From Bog-105 sp965277435 (GTDB lineage Bacteria; Acidobacteriota; Terriglobia; Bryobacterales; Bryobacteraceae), in assembly GCA_965277435.1 (NCBI GenBank), contig OZ255821.1, forward strand, positions 4,278,001 to 4,342,000: a stretch of 64,000 nt of DNA, in the 5' to 3' direction. Below are positions 1 to 8,816 of this stretch, piece by piece. Numbering within the stretch: position 1 is the stretch's first letter; every line of letters starts with the position of its first letter. Position numbers and translations under genes: made by a program. The notes beneath the pieces were generated by a model. It saw nothing but the letters and a program-made list of their open reading frames with translations. It was not told the origin of the DNA and made no database searches.

Positions 1-1935
1 TGGATGCAGCATCTGCCCGACAATCGGGCCCGGCCGGATGATCGCCACCTGTACCACAATGTCGTAAAAGCAGGCCGGCTTTAGGCGCGGCAGACACGAC
101 ATCTGCGCCCGGCTCTCCACCTGAAATAAACCGACTGTGTCCGCCTTCTGCAGACACTCATAAACTGTCGGATCCGGTTGCGGCAAATGCGCCAGGTCCA
201 CTGTCTCCCCATAGCTTTGACTGACAATCTCGATCGTGTCTTCGAGCACCGCCATCATGCCGAGCCCCAGCAGATCCACTTTCACAATTTTCAGGTCGGC
301 GCAGTCGTCTTTATCCCACTGCACCACCACTCGCCCCGGCATTGAGGCCGGCTCGAGCGGAACAATTCCATCCAGCTGTCCCTGGCAAATCACCATGCCG
401 CCCGAGTGCTGCCCGATATGTCGCGGCAATTCCAGAATGTCTCTGGTCAGCGAAAAAAATTTCAGAATTCGCGGATCGGACAGATCGTACCCTTGTGCCC
501 GAAACTGCCGCTCCAATGTGTCTTTCGGATCCTTCCACTCAAAAGCATTTAACTGGCTGGCCAGGCGTGCAATCTGTTCTTCATCGAAGCTGAGAGCTTT
601 GCCTACATCTCGTACCGCCGAGCGTCCCCGATACGTAATGGCATTGGCCGTCATGGCCGCACCCAAGCGTCCGTACTGTTGATACAAATACTGAATCGCT
701 CGTTCCCTTTGATCCCCGCTCGGTAAATCCAGATCGATATCCGGCATCTCGCCGCGCTGTTCCGACAGAAATCGCTCAAACAGCAACTCCATCTCGATTG
801 GGTCCACCGCCGTGATCCCCAGCGAATAACAAACGGCACTGTTGGCCGCCGAGCCACGACCCTGCACCAGGATGTTCTCGCGCCGGCAGAAATCGACAAT
901 ATCCCAGACAATCAGAAAATAACCAGCCAGCTTCAACTTCTCGATCAAAGCCAGCTCACGGTTTATCTGGTTGCGTGCTTTCTCTGAATACACCTGATAT
1001 CGGCGGTGCGCACCCGCTTCCGTCAGCTTGCGCAAATACGAGTCTTCTGTTTCGCCCGGGGGCACAGGATATCTGGGAAATTCGTATCCTAAATCCTCCA
1101 ATGTGAATTGCAGACGGCTCGCCAGTTCGCTGGTATGGGCAAATGCGTCCGGCAAGTCCGCGAACAGCTTCGCCATCTGTTCGGAGCTCTTCATGTGCCG
1201 TTCGGCATTGCGCGAAAGTAGTTTGCCGCCCTCGGCCAACGTCGTTTTAAAGTGGGTGGCTGTAAGGACGTCCTGTAAGTCGCGCCGCTCGGCCGTTTCC
1301 TGCGACACGCCATTGGTCGCCAGAAGCGGCAATTGCAAGCTGCCTGCCAGCTCGATCAACGCCTGATTACGCTCTTCCTGATCCCGCCGGTAATGCCGCT
1401 GCAGCTCTACATAGACGTTTCCACTCCCATAGGTGCCGGTCAGTTGCTCGAGTAATTTCCGTGCTTTCAATTTAGCCTGCGGCCCGGTCAGTTCACGAAA
1501 AACTTTGGCCAGCGGTCCTTCGTCGCCGCCTGTCAGGCAGACAGTGCCCGGCGCATGTTCCAGAAAGTCACTGTCCGTGGCATAGGCATTCGGATTCTTT
1601 CCGGGAACGTCACCGCGCATTTTGGTGCGTGTGATCAGCCTGCAGAGATTCTGGTACCCCATTCTGTTCTCTGCCAGCAGCGTATAGCGGCCGTCCTGCA
1701 ATGTGCCTACTTCAGCGCCGATCAACGCCCGCAAGCCCAATTTCTTTGCTGCCAGATGGAAGCGCGGTACACCGTAGACACCATGTGCATCGGCCAACGC
1801 CATAGCTCCTTGGTTCAAGGCCGCGCACCGTGAAGCCAAGTCTTCGGGAAGGGAAGCGCCTTCCAGAAAGGAAAACGCCGAACGCGCATGGAGCTCAATG
1901 TAAGTGGACAAAATGCTCTGCTCTACACAGAACAT
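1..1935 (-). CDS. dnaE2: Error-prone DNA polymerase DnaE2/ImuC, partial (C-terminus outside window)
   Basis: Alpha-subunit-type replicative polymerase of the error-prone class used in translesion synthesis. The reading frame is open from an ATG at 1935 to the left window edge (about 645 residues of a usual 1050). Visible blocks are the N-terminal PHP domain (ELHARSAFSFLEG near residue 12), the PHP/palm transition QGRGSAANSAVCY, the palm aspartate motif MPDIDLDLPSGD near residue 395, and the finger-region motif FQVESRAQMSCLPRLKP. The last motif has the wording typical of DnaE2 rather than DnaE1. The gene starts 24 bp after the stop of the yqeY-like gene, so the two are probably co-transcribed. 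imuA, imuB and lexA, the usual partners, are not in the visible part. The start codon has no strong Shine-Dalgarno; a downstream TTG is a possible alternative. The class assignment is confident, the in vivo mutagenesis role is inferred from the family. Confidence 0.9.
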   Translation of the reverse strand, partial: MFCVEQSILSTYIELHARSAFSFLEGASLPEDLASRCAALNQGAMALADAHGVYGVPRFHLAAKKLGLRALIGAEVGTLQDGRYTLLAENRMGYQNLCRLITRTKMRGDVPGKNPNAYATDSDFLEHAPGTVCLTGGDEGPLAKVFRELTGPQAKLKARKLLEQLTGTYGSGNVYVELQRHYRRDQEERNQALIELAGSLQLPLLATNGVSQETAERRDLQDVLTATHFKTTLAEGGKLLSRNAERHMKSSEQMAKLFADLPDAFAHTSELASRLQFTLEDLGYEFPRYPVPPGETEDSYLRKLTEAGAHRRYQVYSEKARNQINRELALIEKLKLAGYFLIVWDIVDFCRRENILVQGRGSAANSAVCYSLGITAVDPIEMELLFERFLSEQRGEMPDIDLDLPSGDQRERAIQYLYQQYGRLGAAMTANAITYRGRSAVRDVGKALSFDEEQIARLASQLNAFEWKDPKDTLERQFRAQGYDLSDPRILKFFSLTRDILELPRHIGQHSGGMVICQGQLDGIVPLEPASMPGRVVVQWDKDDCADLKIVKVDLLGLGMMAVLEDTIEIVSQSYGETVDLAHLPQPDPTVYECLQKADTVGLFQVESRAQMSCLPRLKPACFYDIVVQVAIIRPGPIVGQMLHP

Positions 1936-1959
1936 TATAGGCGAATAAAAGGAGAAGTA

Positions 1960-2409
1960 TTACACTCCGAGCTTCTGCTTCACCAGTTCACTCAACGCCT
2001 TTCCATCCACCCGTTTGCCAGCCAGCCTGGCTTGCACCGCTTTCATCACGAGCCCCATCTGTTTGGCGGAATTCGCCCCGGTCTCCGCGATCGACGCCGA
2101 CACCGCTTCCGTCATCTCTTCTTCGCTAGGCGCGGTGGGCAAATAGGATTCGAGCACCTTGATCTCCGCCTCTTCCTTAGCTGCCAGCTCTTCGCGGCCG
2201 CCTTTGCGGAACTGCTCCGCCGAATCACGGCGCTGTTTCAGCAGCATATTCATGATCTGCATCTCCGCCGCTTCGTCCAACGGCTTCATGCTATCGATCT
2301 CTTGTTTCTTGAGCGCTGCCTTGGCCATGCGTAGCGGACCCAGCCGGCCTTCATCTTTCGCTTTCATCGCGCTCACCATATCCGTCTGCAGTCTCTCCAG
2401 TAGCGGCAT
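1960..2409 (-). CDS. yqeY: GatB/YqeY domain-containing protein
   Basis: A 149-residue protein, the normal size of the free-standing YqeY family. This family shares its helical fold with the tail domain of the GatB subunit of tRNA-dependent amidotransferase; its own biochemical role is not firmly known. The sequence starts MPLLERLQTDMVSAMKAKDE and contains the family blocks LGPLRMAKAALKKQEID, SYLPTAPSEEE and KQMGLVMKAVQARLAGKRVD, ending in a lysine-rich helix. YqeY-like genes often sit beside rpsU and dnaG in other bacteria; here the partner is dnaE2, 24 bp downstream on the same strand. No signal peptide or membrane segment is present. Confidence 0.9.
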   Translation of the reverse strand: MPLLERLQTDMVSAMKAKDEGRLGPLRMAKAALKKQEIDSMKPLDEAAEMQIMNMLLKQRRDSAEQFRKGGREELAAKEEAEIKVLESYLPTAPSEEEMTEAVSASIAETGANSAKQMGLVMKAVQARLAGKRVDGKALSELVKQKLGV

Positions 2410-2607
2410 CGCTCAACATTGTACGCGCCCGGTACTAGCTCGTTCGGACTCTAAAAAGTTCTAGTCCCTCGCAACCGCTCACAAAGTCACTACGTCAAAC
2501 CCGCTGATATACTGAGCTAGCTCGACCGTCTTTTCGCTCTGCACATCCTGCTCGGGAGAGTCTTTCCTGAATGCGATGCACTGCGTTTCACGTCCGGCTG
2601 CACTCAT

Positions 2608-5600
2608 TTGCTTTTGGGGCCCTTAAGTTTGAGAAAGTACACCACTGTTAGTCTTTTCCTGTTCGCCGCAGCCAGTTTGCCGGCACAAACCTTTACCAAT
2701 GGCCAGGCAGCTCGCGCTGAATTCGGTCAATACACCTTCACCTTTGGAGGCGCCACTCCCACGACACCGCAGGTCGTTCCCAATCAGCAGATCCTTGGGG
2801 GCGTCAGCGGGCTCGCTTGGGCCAATGGAATCCTCTACGTAGCCGATTCGAACCGATTGGGTGCTGTATCGCAGGACAACCGTGTCGTTATGTTCAACAC
2901 AAATCTCCTGCCTGCTCCCAAAGTGGATCTGACCAACGCCCAATCGTACTCCAACTATCTCTGCAATGTCTGCGCGTTTCCGGCCTTTAACCAACTCGGT
3001 CAGCCCACCTTTAACGCCCCCCTGGTCCCCAACTCCACAACTCCGGATGCTTTTAACATTGGTCTCAACAACGACTCGAGCCAGCCTAATATGCGAACGC
3101 CCACGGCAGTCGCTACTGACGGCAATGTTTTAGCGGTGGCTGATACCGACAACAATCGCGTCCTCATCTGGACATCCATTCCCACCGCGATCAACCAGGC
3201 CGCCAACATTGTTCTCGGGCAAACCGACTTCACTCACGCCACCGTTCATAATCCGCCTACCGCGAGCTCGCTGCTCGCGCCTCAGGGCGTCTGGATTCAG
3301 AATGGCAAACTCTACGTGGCCGACACGCAGGATTACCGCGTCCTCATCTGGAACAGCATCCCCACGAGCAACAATCAGCCTGCGGACCTCGTTCTTGGAC
3401 AATCCAACTTCAATACCGGTACACAAGCTGCCTGTAGCCCCACGACAACGACCAACACAGCCGCTGGTAATGAACTCTGCAATCCCGTTTCCGTGACGTC
3501 CGATGGTGCGCGCGTTTTCGTGTCCGATCTCGGCTTCAACCGCGTGCTTATTTGGAATAACATTCCTGCGAGTAACGGACAGAATGCCGATGTCGTACTC
3601 GGCCAGCCGGACATGACCAGCACGATGTCGAACAATCCTGCGGTCTGCAAGAACGCAACGGGCACACAGGTGCAGTGCGAATCGAATTTGAATTTCCCAC
3701 GTTATGCGCTCTCCGACGGCACGCGGCTTTTTGTGGCCGATGGCGGTAACGACCGGGTATTAATCTTCAACACAATTCCGACCCAGAATGGCGCTCCAGC
3801 CGACAACGTTCTCGGCCAGGCGGACTTCGTAACGAACCAGGACAGCAGTCAATCTGCCACCATCGCCAGTACGGCACTCGACAACACGAGCGCCGTTGAT
3901 GTTACGCCTACGCCTACTTCTTTGGCCTTCGACGGGCTCAACCTATACGTGAGCGATGCGTTCAACAATCGCGTGCTCGTGTTCACACCCGCCGATACCT
4001 CGCTGCCCGATCAATCCGTCCTCAATTGGGCCAGCCAAATCATCCGCCAGGAAGGCTTCGTCAACTTCAGCGGAACCATTACTGCCAACGATACGGTTTC
4101 GGTTACCGTCGGAACCACCGCACCTTACACGTACACGATCAAAAGCGGAGACACGCTCGACACCGTCGCCCAAGGCGTGGTCGCTCTGATTAATGCCAAC
4201 AGCGGTGACCCCAATGCGATAGCGTCCTTCAGTGGCGCCGGCAGTGGCAGCCTCTATTTAACCTCACGCGCTACCAACCCAGGTTTGAACAGCGTCGCTC
4301 TGAGCGCCACCAGCTCCAATACCGCCGACATCACCGCCCTTGCCAACGGAACCACGGCCGCTTCCTATCTCACGGCCGGAACAGCCGCCACGGGCGCTCC
4401 CGGCATGCTGGTTGAAATCAATGGCACGAATCTCTCTGATCAGCCTGCAAACCATCCGGCTGTCGCCTCGCTTACTGGTGCTATTCCGACTTCCCTCGGC
4501 GGGACCCAGGTCTTCATGGATGGCATTGCGAGTCCCGTTTTTCAGGCCTCTGCCACCCAGGTTGTCTCACAGATACCCTTCGGCTTGGCCACCCGCAACA
4601 GCACCAGTATTTTCGTCAGAACCACTCACAACGACGGCAGTGTCACCGTCACCAACGCCACGCCCATTTACATTGCGCCCGCGAATCCCGGCATCTTCGA
4701 TGCTCCCGCCACTCTGGGACAGGCCCGCCCGTTTCCCGCCAGCGGAGCTCTTCACCAGCCCGGCAATCCCCAGGCTGTCGTCGACCTCACCGGGACAGTC
4801 AAAGCTGGTGACGTGCTCACCATTCAAGTGGGTAGCGTCAGCTACAACTACACGGTGCAAGCTACTGACTCGCTGGCAAGTCTTACCGCAGGCCTGGCGC
4901 AGGCCGTCAATCGTGGGAACGACCCCAGCGTAACCGCGCAAGTAGGCGGAGCCTTCAATCGCGTCGTGATCGTTGCCCGGCAAAGCGGCGCAGCCGGTAA
5001 CGGAATAGCCGTTGCCACCAGCGCCAGTACAGGCGCGAGCATAACGCTTACTCCATACACGAGCACGACCTGCTGCGATGTAGTAAGCAACTCTCCTATT
5101 ACGGCCGACAACCCGGCAGCTCCCGGCGAAACAATCACTCTCCGCGGCGCAGGTCTTGGTCAGGTCAGTAATCTGGCTGGCGTTGTACTTTCCAATGCTC
5201 CGACTGGACAGCCCTATACGCTCGACCCGATTAACAGCGCTAGTAATTCCGTCAGTGCTACGCTCGGCGGCACTACCGCGCAAGTTGTCAGCGCAGGTTT
5301 CCCGCAAGGTTCCTATGGCATCTACCAAGTGCAGATCATCGTTCCCTCTGCACAAGCGACCAACGCGGTTACGCCTCTTTACATTGCCCAAAACGCCTTC
5401 ATAAGCAATACGGTTACTATTCCCGTCGGCCCCGCCAATGCCAATCCAAATACCCCGCCTGTAGGCAGTGGCGTGATCACGATAGATGTCGACAACCCGA
5501 GCGCTGGGGGTAGCGCAGTCGCCGGCTCGACGCTGGTCAATGGCTGGATCGTCGACAAGAACGCCCTGATTCAGGAGGTTCAGGTCTCACTAGATGGCCA

Positions 5601-7524
5601 AAGCGCCGGCACCGCCACTTACGGTGAAAGCCGTCCTGACGCCTGTGCCGCTAACCCAGGCACTGCCAGCTGTGCTAATGGAAATACCAATGTAGGCTAC
5701 AGTTTCGTACTCGATACCACGCCGCTCGCCGACGGTGCTCACACTCTCCAGATCACCGCAACCGATGCCGCCGGGACGCGTCTGACACATGCCCAGCCTT
5801 TCACCACCGCTAACTATCAAGGAGCGAATCCGAACATCATCAGTATCGATAATCCGGGATCGCAGGGCGGCACTTTCCAGGGCCTAGCTACCGTTCACGG
5901 CTGGGCCATCAATAGTTCCTCGACTATCGGTAGCGTGACCGCTTCAGTCGACGGTGTCTCTCGCGGCAGCGTCATCTATGGCCAAAGCCGACCCGATGTC
6001 TGCGCGGTCTATCCCACCTCGCCCAGCTGTCAGAACTCCAGCGCCAACGTCGGCTGGTCTTACTTACTTGACACCTCCGCCCTGTCTAACGGCAATCACG
6101 TCTTCTCCATAACCGCCACCGCCGCGAATGGACAGCGTACCGTGCAGGCCCATCCCTTCACGGTCGCTAACTGGACTACCGCCAATTCCACCCTCGTCAC
6201 CATTGACTACCCTAGTTCCCAGACTGCTCCCCTGAGCGGAACCGTCGCCATCGGCGGCTGGGCCATCAACCCAACTACGCCCATCGCTTCTGTTGCCGTT
6301 GCCATCGACAACATCCCGATGGGCGCAGCCGGTTACGGCGCAAACCGTTCCGACGTTTGCGCCGTCTTTTCTACTTACGCCGGTTGCCCGAACGTCGGTT
6401 GGAATTTTGCGCTCGACACCACTCTCGTCGGTGATGGCAGTCACACTTTGCAAATCACGGTCACACCGGTCAGCGGTCAAGCGTATACCCAAACCGGCCC
6501 CATTCGGATCGCCAATCAAGGCACGTCCTCCAATCCCACACTCATCTCTATCGACCAGCCCAATGCCTCCACCCCTGCCCTTGGCGGATTCGTCGCCATC
6601 GGTGGTTGGGCCTTAAACGATTCCGCCGCGATCAGCACTGTTCAGATTTCGATTGACGGTGTCCCGAATGGCCTGGCAACTTACGGGAGTGTCCGTAACG
6701 ATGTCTGCGCTCAGTTCCCCGGCAACCTCGGTTGTCCGAATGTTGGTTGGAACTATGCTTTCAACACCGCTACTCTGGCAAACGGGCCACATCTGCTCGA
6801 GGTCACTGCCAATACGAGCACTGGACAGCGTGCCACGACGAGTTCCTCCTTCACGGTTGCCAACTCGTCCTCCGCCGGCCCGACCTCAGCTACCATTAGC
6901 CACCCGAATAGCCAAAGCAGTTCATATCAAGGCATGGCTGTTTTCTCGGGCACAGCGGTCAGCACAAGCGCGAGCCTCACCGGCGTCAACATCTCTATTG
7001 ATGGCTACCCCTTTGGCGCAGCCACCTTCACGCCCGCCGCTGTGAATGCGCCTGCGAACTGGACGTTCCTGCTCAATACGACGCAGCTGGCCGATGGGCC
7101 GCACACTCTTGGCGTCACCGCTACTGCCGCCGACGGTACCTCTTCCGTTACATCCAGCAGCTTTCAGGTGGCCAACTGGACCTCTCCCAGCCCCACGCAA
7201 ATCAGCATAGACGTTCCGAATTCTTCGAGCGCGTCTTTCTCGGGAAGCGTCGCGATCGGTGGTTGGGCCCTCAACCCCAACTCCGCCATCACCGCTATTC
7301 AGGTTTCTATTGATGACGTGCCCGCCGGCACAGCCCAATATGGCGGCAACCGCAGCGACGTTTGCGCGGTGTACCAGAATCAACCCGGCTGTCCGAACGT
7401 CGGCTGGAATTTTGGCGTCGACACTACCTACCTTGCTAACGGGACTCATACCTTGGCGATCACGGCTACTACCGCGGCTGGTCAAAGCTACACCACGACT
7501 TCGAGCTTTACCGTCGCCAACTAA
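2608..7524 (+). CDS. Giant secreted NHL-repeat protein with Solibacter-type modules and six C-terminal Ig-like repeats
   Basis: A 1638-residue exported protein. The N-terminus has a Sec signal (RKYTTVSLFLFAAASLPAQ). A TTG at 2629 gives the signal peptide directly, whereas the TTG at 2608 adds seven residues; both lack a clear ribosome site, so the start is uncertain. Residues about 60-465 hold NHL/six-bladed-propeller repeats with the recurrent pattern DNNRVLIW...LGQ.DF. Two small repeated modules (near 485 and 730, each containing GTI/V-A-D-x-V and a YTV/YTI strand) alternate with two TIGR03437-like domains (about 596-698 and 831-941). Residues 955-1638 are six tandem repeats of about 105-115 residues with the consensus SID.P...G..AIGGWA, RSDVCA and NVGWNF.LDT. 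Five of the six repeats carry a paired Cys that could form a disulfide; repeat 5 has lost the Cys segment. No sortase or anchoring signal is seen. Likely a cell-surface binding or adhesion protein; the ligand is unknown. Confidence 0.85.
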   Translation: MLLGPLSLRKYTTVSLFLFAAASLPAQTFTNGQAARAEFGQYTFTFGGATPTTPQVVPNQQILGGVSGLAWANGILYVADSNRLGAVSQDNRVVMFNTNLLPAPKVDLTNAQSYSNYLCNVCAFPAFNQLGQPTFNAPLVPNSTTPDAFNIGLNNDSSQPNMRTPTAVATDGNVLAVADTDNNRVLIWTSIPTAINQAANIVLGQTDFTHATVHNPPTASSLLAPQGVWIQNGKLYVADTQDYRVLIWNSIPTSNNQPADLVLGQSNFNTGTQAACSPTTTTNTAAGNELCNPVSVTSDGARVFVSDLGFNRVLIWNNIPASNGQNADVVLGQPDMTSTMSNNPAVCKNATGTQVQCESNLNFPRYALSDGTRLFVADGGNDRVLIFNTIPTQNGAPADNVLGQADFVTNQDSSQSATIASTALDNTSAVDVTPTPTSLAFDGLNLYVSDAFNNRVLVFTPADTSLPDQSVLNWASQIIRQEGFVNFSGTITANDTVSVTVGTTAPYTYTIKSGDTLDTVAQGVVALINANSGDPNAIASFSGAGSGSLYLTSRATNPGLNSVALSATSSNTADITALANGTTAASYLTAGTAATGAPGMLVEINGTNLSDQPANHPAVASLTGAIPTSLGGTQVFMDGIASPVFQASATQVVSQIPFGLATRNSTSIFVRTTHNDGSVTVTNATPIYIAPANPGIFDAPATLGQARPFPASGALHQPGNPQAVVDLTGTVKAGDVLTIQVGSVSYNYTVQATDSLASLTAGLAQAVNRGNDPSVTAQVGGAFNRVVIVARQSGAAGNGIAVATSASTGASITLTPYTSTTCCDVVSNSPITADNPAAPGETITLRGAGLGQVSNLAGVVLSNAPTGQPYTLDPINSASNSVSATLGGTTAQVVSAGFPQGSYGIYQVQIIVPSAQATNAVTPLYIAQNAFISNTVTIPVGPANANPNTPPVGSGVITIDVDNPSAGGSAVAGSTLVNGWIVDKNALIQEVQVSLDGQSAGTATYGESRPDACAANPGTASCANGNTNVGYSFVLDTTPLADGAHTLQITATDAAGTRLTHAQPFTTANYQGANPNIISIDNPGSQGGTFQGLATVHGWAINSSSTIGSVTASVDGVSRGSVIYGQSRPDVCAVYPTSPSCQNSSANVGWSYLLDTSALSNGNHVFSITATAANGQRTVQAHPFTVANWTTANSTLVTIDYPSSQTAPLSGTVAIGGWAINPTTPIASVAVAIDNIPMGAAGYGANRSDVCAVFSTYAGCPNVGWNFALDTTLVGDGSHTLQITVTPVSGQAYTQTGPIRIANQGTSSNPTLISIDQPNASTPALGGFVAIGGWALNDSAAISTVQISIDGVPNGLATYGSVRNDVCAQFPGNLGCPNVGWNYAFNTATLANGPHLLEVTANTSTGQRATTSSSFTVANSSSAGPTSATISHPNSQSSSYQGMAVFSGTAVSTSASLTGVNISIDGYPFGAATFTPAAVNAPANWTFLLNTTQLADGPHTLGVTATAADGTSSVTSSSFQVANWTSPSPTQISIDVPNSSSASFSGSVAIGGWALNPNSAITAIQVSIDDVPAGTAQYGGNRSDVCAVYQNQPGCPNVGWNFGVDTTYLANGTHTLAITATTAAGQSYTTTSSFTVAN

Positions 7525-7614
7525 CACGCTTCCAAAAGGCGACCCTCTGATATCCTGGGAGTTCCACCAGTTCAGCGGCTCTCAGCCGTCTTTCTTGAAC
7601 TGTTTCGTCTTGCA

Positions 7615-8787
7615 ATGCACATTAAAAAGCAGCGCCTGCTGACCCCCGGTCCTACACCTCTTCTTCCGTCCGCGCTACACGCCATGATGGGTTCCGATAT
7701 CCATCACCGCACTGAGGATTTCCGCAACCTTTACAAACAAGTGCTGCAGGATCTGCAAACGGTCTTGGGCACCGAAAACGATGTGCTCGTTCTGGTCGCT
7801 TCGGGCTCCGGCGGTTTAGAAGCAGCAACTCAGAATTTCTTTTCTCCTGGCGACGAAGTCCTTGTTTGCTCCGCCGGAAAGTTCGGCGAGCGCTGGGTAG
7901 AAATCATGAAAGCCTGGGGCATGCGGGCCACCGTACTGACGGCCCCCTATGGCGATGCGGTGTCCCCCCAGGCGGTGGAAGCTGCGCTAGTAGCCAATCC
8001 CAAGATCAAAGGCGTATTCGTCCAGGCCTCGGAGACTTCTACCGGCACGCAGCACGATGTAAAAGCCATGGGCCTGGCTGTCAAGAAGACCGACGCTTTA
8101 TTTGTGGTCGATGCCATCACCGGCATCGGCACCATGCCGCTCGACATCGACGGCTGGGGCCTCGATGTGGTCATCGGCGGATCGCAAAAAGCCTTCATGA
8201 TTCCACCTGGACTGGCTTTTGTTTCGATCAGCGCGAAGGCCTGGGCCATGGCCGATTCTTCCAAAGCTCCGCGGTTCTACTTCGATCTGAAGAAGGAACG
8301 CAAGAACGCGATCAATGGCGAGTCTGCTTGGACTCCCAATATTGCTCTCCTTCTCGCGCTCGGCGAGGCGTTGAGGTACATCAAAGACTTGGGAATGGAC
8401 AAGCTCGTCGAAAATGCACAGCTGCTGGCGTGCGCCACGCGTGAAGCCATGCGGACGCTGGGTCTTTCGTTGTTTTCGTCTCATCCCGGCTCTTCGGTCA
8501 CAGCGGTCCGGCCCCCGGCGGGAATGGATTCCAAAGTGATCATCAAGGAATTTCGTAGCCGCTTCAACGCCATCATCACTAATGGACAAGGCTCCATGCA
8601 AGGCCAGATCTTTCGTTTCGCGCACCTGGGCTTCTTTGATTTTCACGACCTCTTTGCCGTCATTGCAGAACTCGAAATCATTCTCGCCGCCAACGGGCAT
8701 CCGGTTCAGTTCGGCTCCGGGGTCGCCGCCGTACAAAACGTCTATGCGGAAGCTGCTATGCCCAAAGAAGCGCTGGCGTTGAGCTAG
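7615..8787 (+). CDS. Class V aminotransferase (alanine-glyoxylate / phosphoserine aminotransferase-like)
   Basis: A 390-residue PLP enzyme of the alanine-glyoxylate/serine-pyruvate aminotransferase family. The start HIKKQRLLTPGPTPLLP is the hallmark N-terminus. The PLP lysine is K192 in VVIGGSQKAFMIPPG, the ring-nitrogen aspartate is D166 in FVVDAITGIG, and the substrate-binding histidine HHRTEDF lies near residue 30. It lies 29 bp upstream of serA on the same strand, and no serC-type gene is in view. This arrangement suggests it supplies the transamination step from phosphohydroxypyruvate to phosphoserine; equivalent class V enzymes beside serA are known in several bacteria and archaea. Substrate choice cannot be proven from the sequence, and a glyoxylate detoxifying role is the main alternative. 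Confidence 0.88.
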   Translation: MHIKKQRLLTPGPTPLLPSALHAMMGSDIHHRTEDFRNLYKQVLQDLQTVLGTENDVLVLVASGSGGLEAATQNFFSPGDEVLVCSAGKFGERWVEIMKAWGMRATVLTAPYGDAVSPQAVEAALVANPKIKGVFVQASETSTGTQHDVKAMGLAVKKTDALFVVDAITGIGTMPLDIDGWGLDVVIGGSQKAFMIPPGLAFVSISAKAWAMADSSKAPRFYFDLKKERKNAINGESAWTPNIALLLALGEALRYIKDLGMDKLVENAQLLACATREAMRTLGLSLFSSHPGSSVTAVRPPAGMDSKVIIKEFRSRFNAIITNGQGSMQGQIFRFAHLGFFDFHDLFAVIAELEIILAANGHPVQFGSGVAAVQNVYAEAAMPKEALALS

Positions 8788-8816
8788 TCTCGGCGTTCAG
8801 CACCTTTATCCATCCA

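Noticed and set aside
1..1935. Replicative DnaE1 or DnaE3 instead of DnaE2
   Set aside because: The FQVESRAQMSCLPRLKP motif and the short PHP-region style fit the error-prone class; the C-terminal domains that would settle it fully are outside the window.
2410..2607. LexA-type operator upstream of the yqeY-dnaE2 pair
   Set aside because: No convincing palindrome of a known LexA class was found; only scattered GTAC and GAAC words.
4567..7527. Several long minus-strand frames opposite the NHL/Ig-repeat gene
   Set aside because: They mirror the repeats of the sense gene, contain no recognisable domains and arise from its biased codon use.
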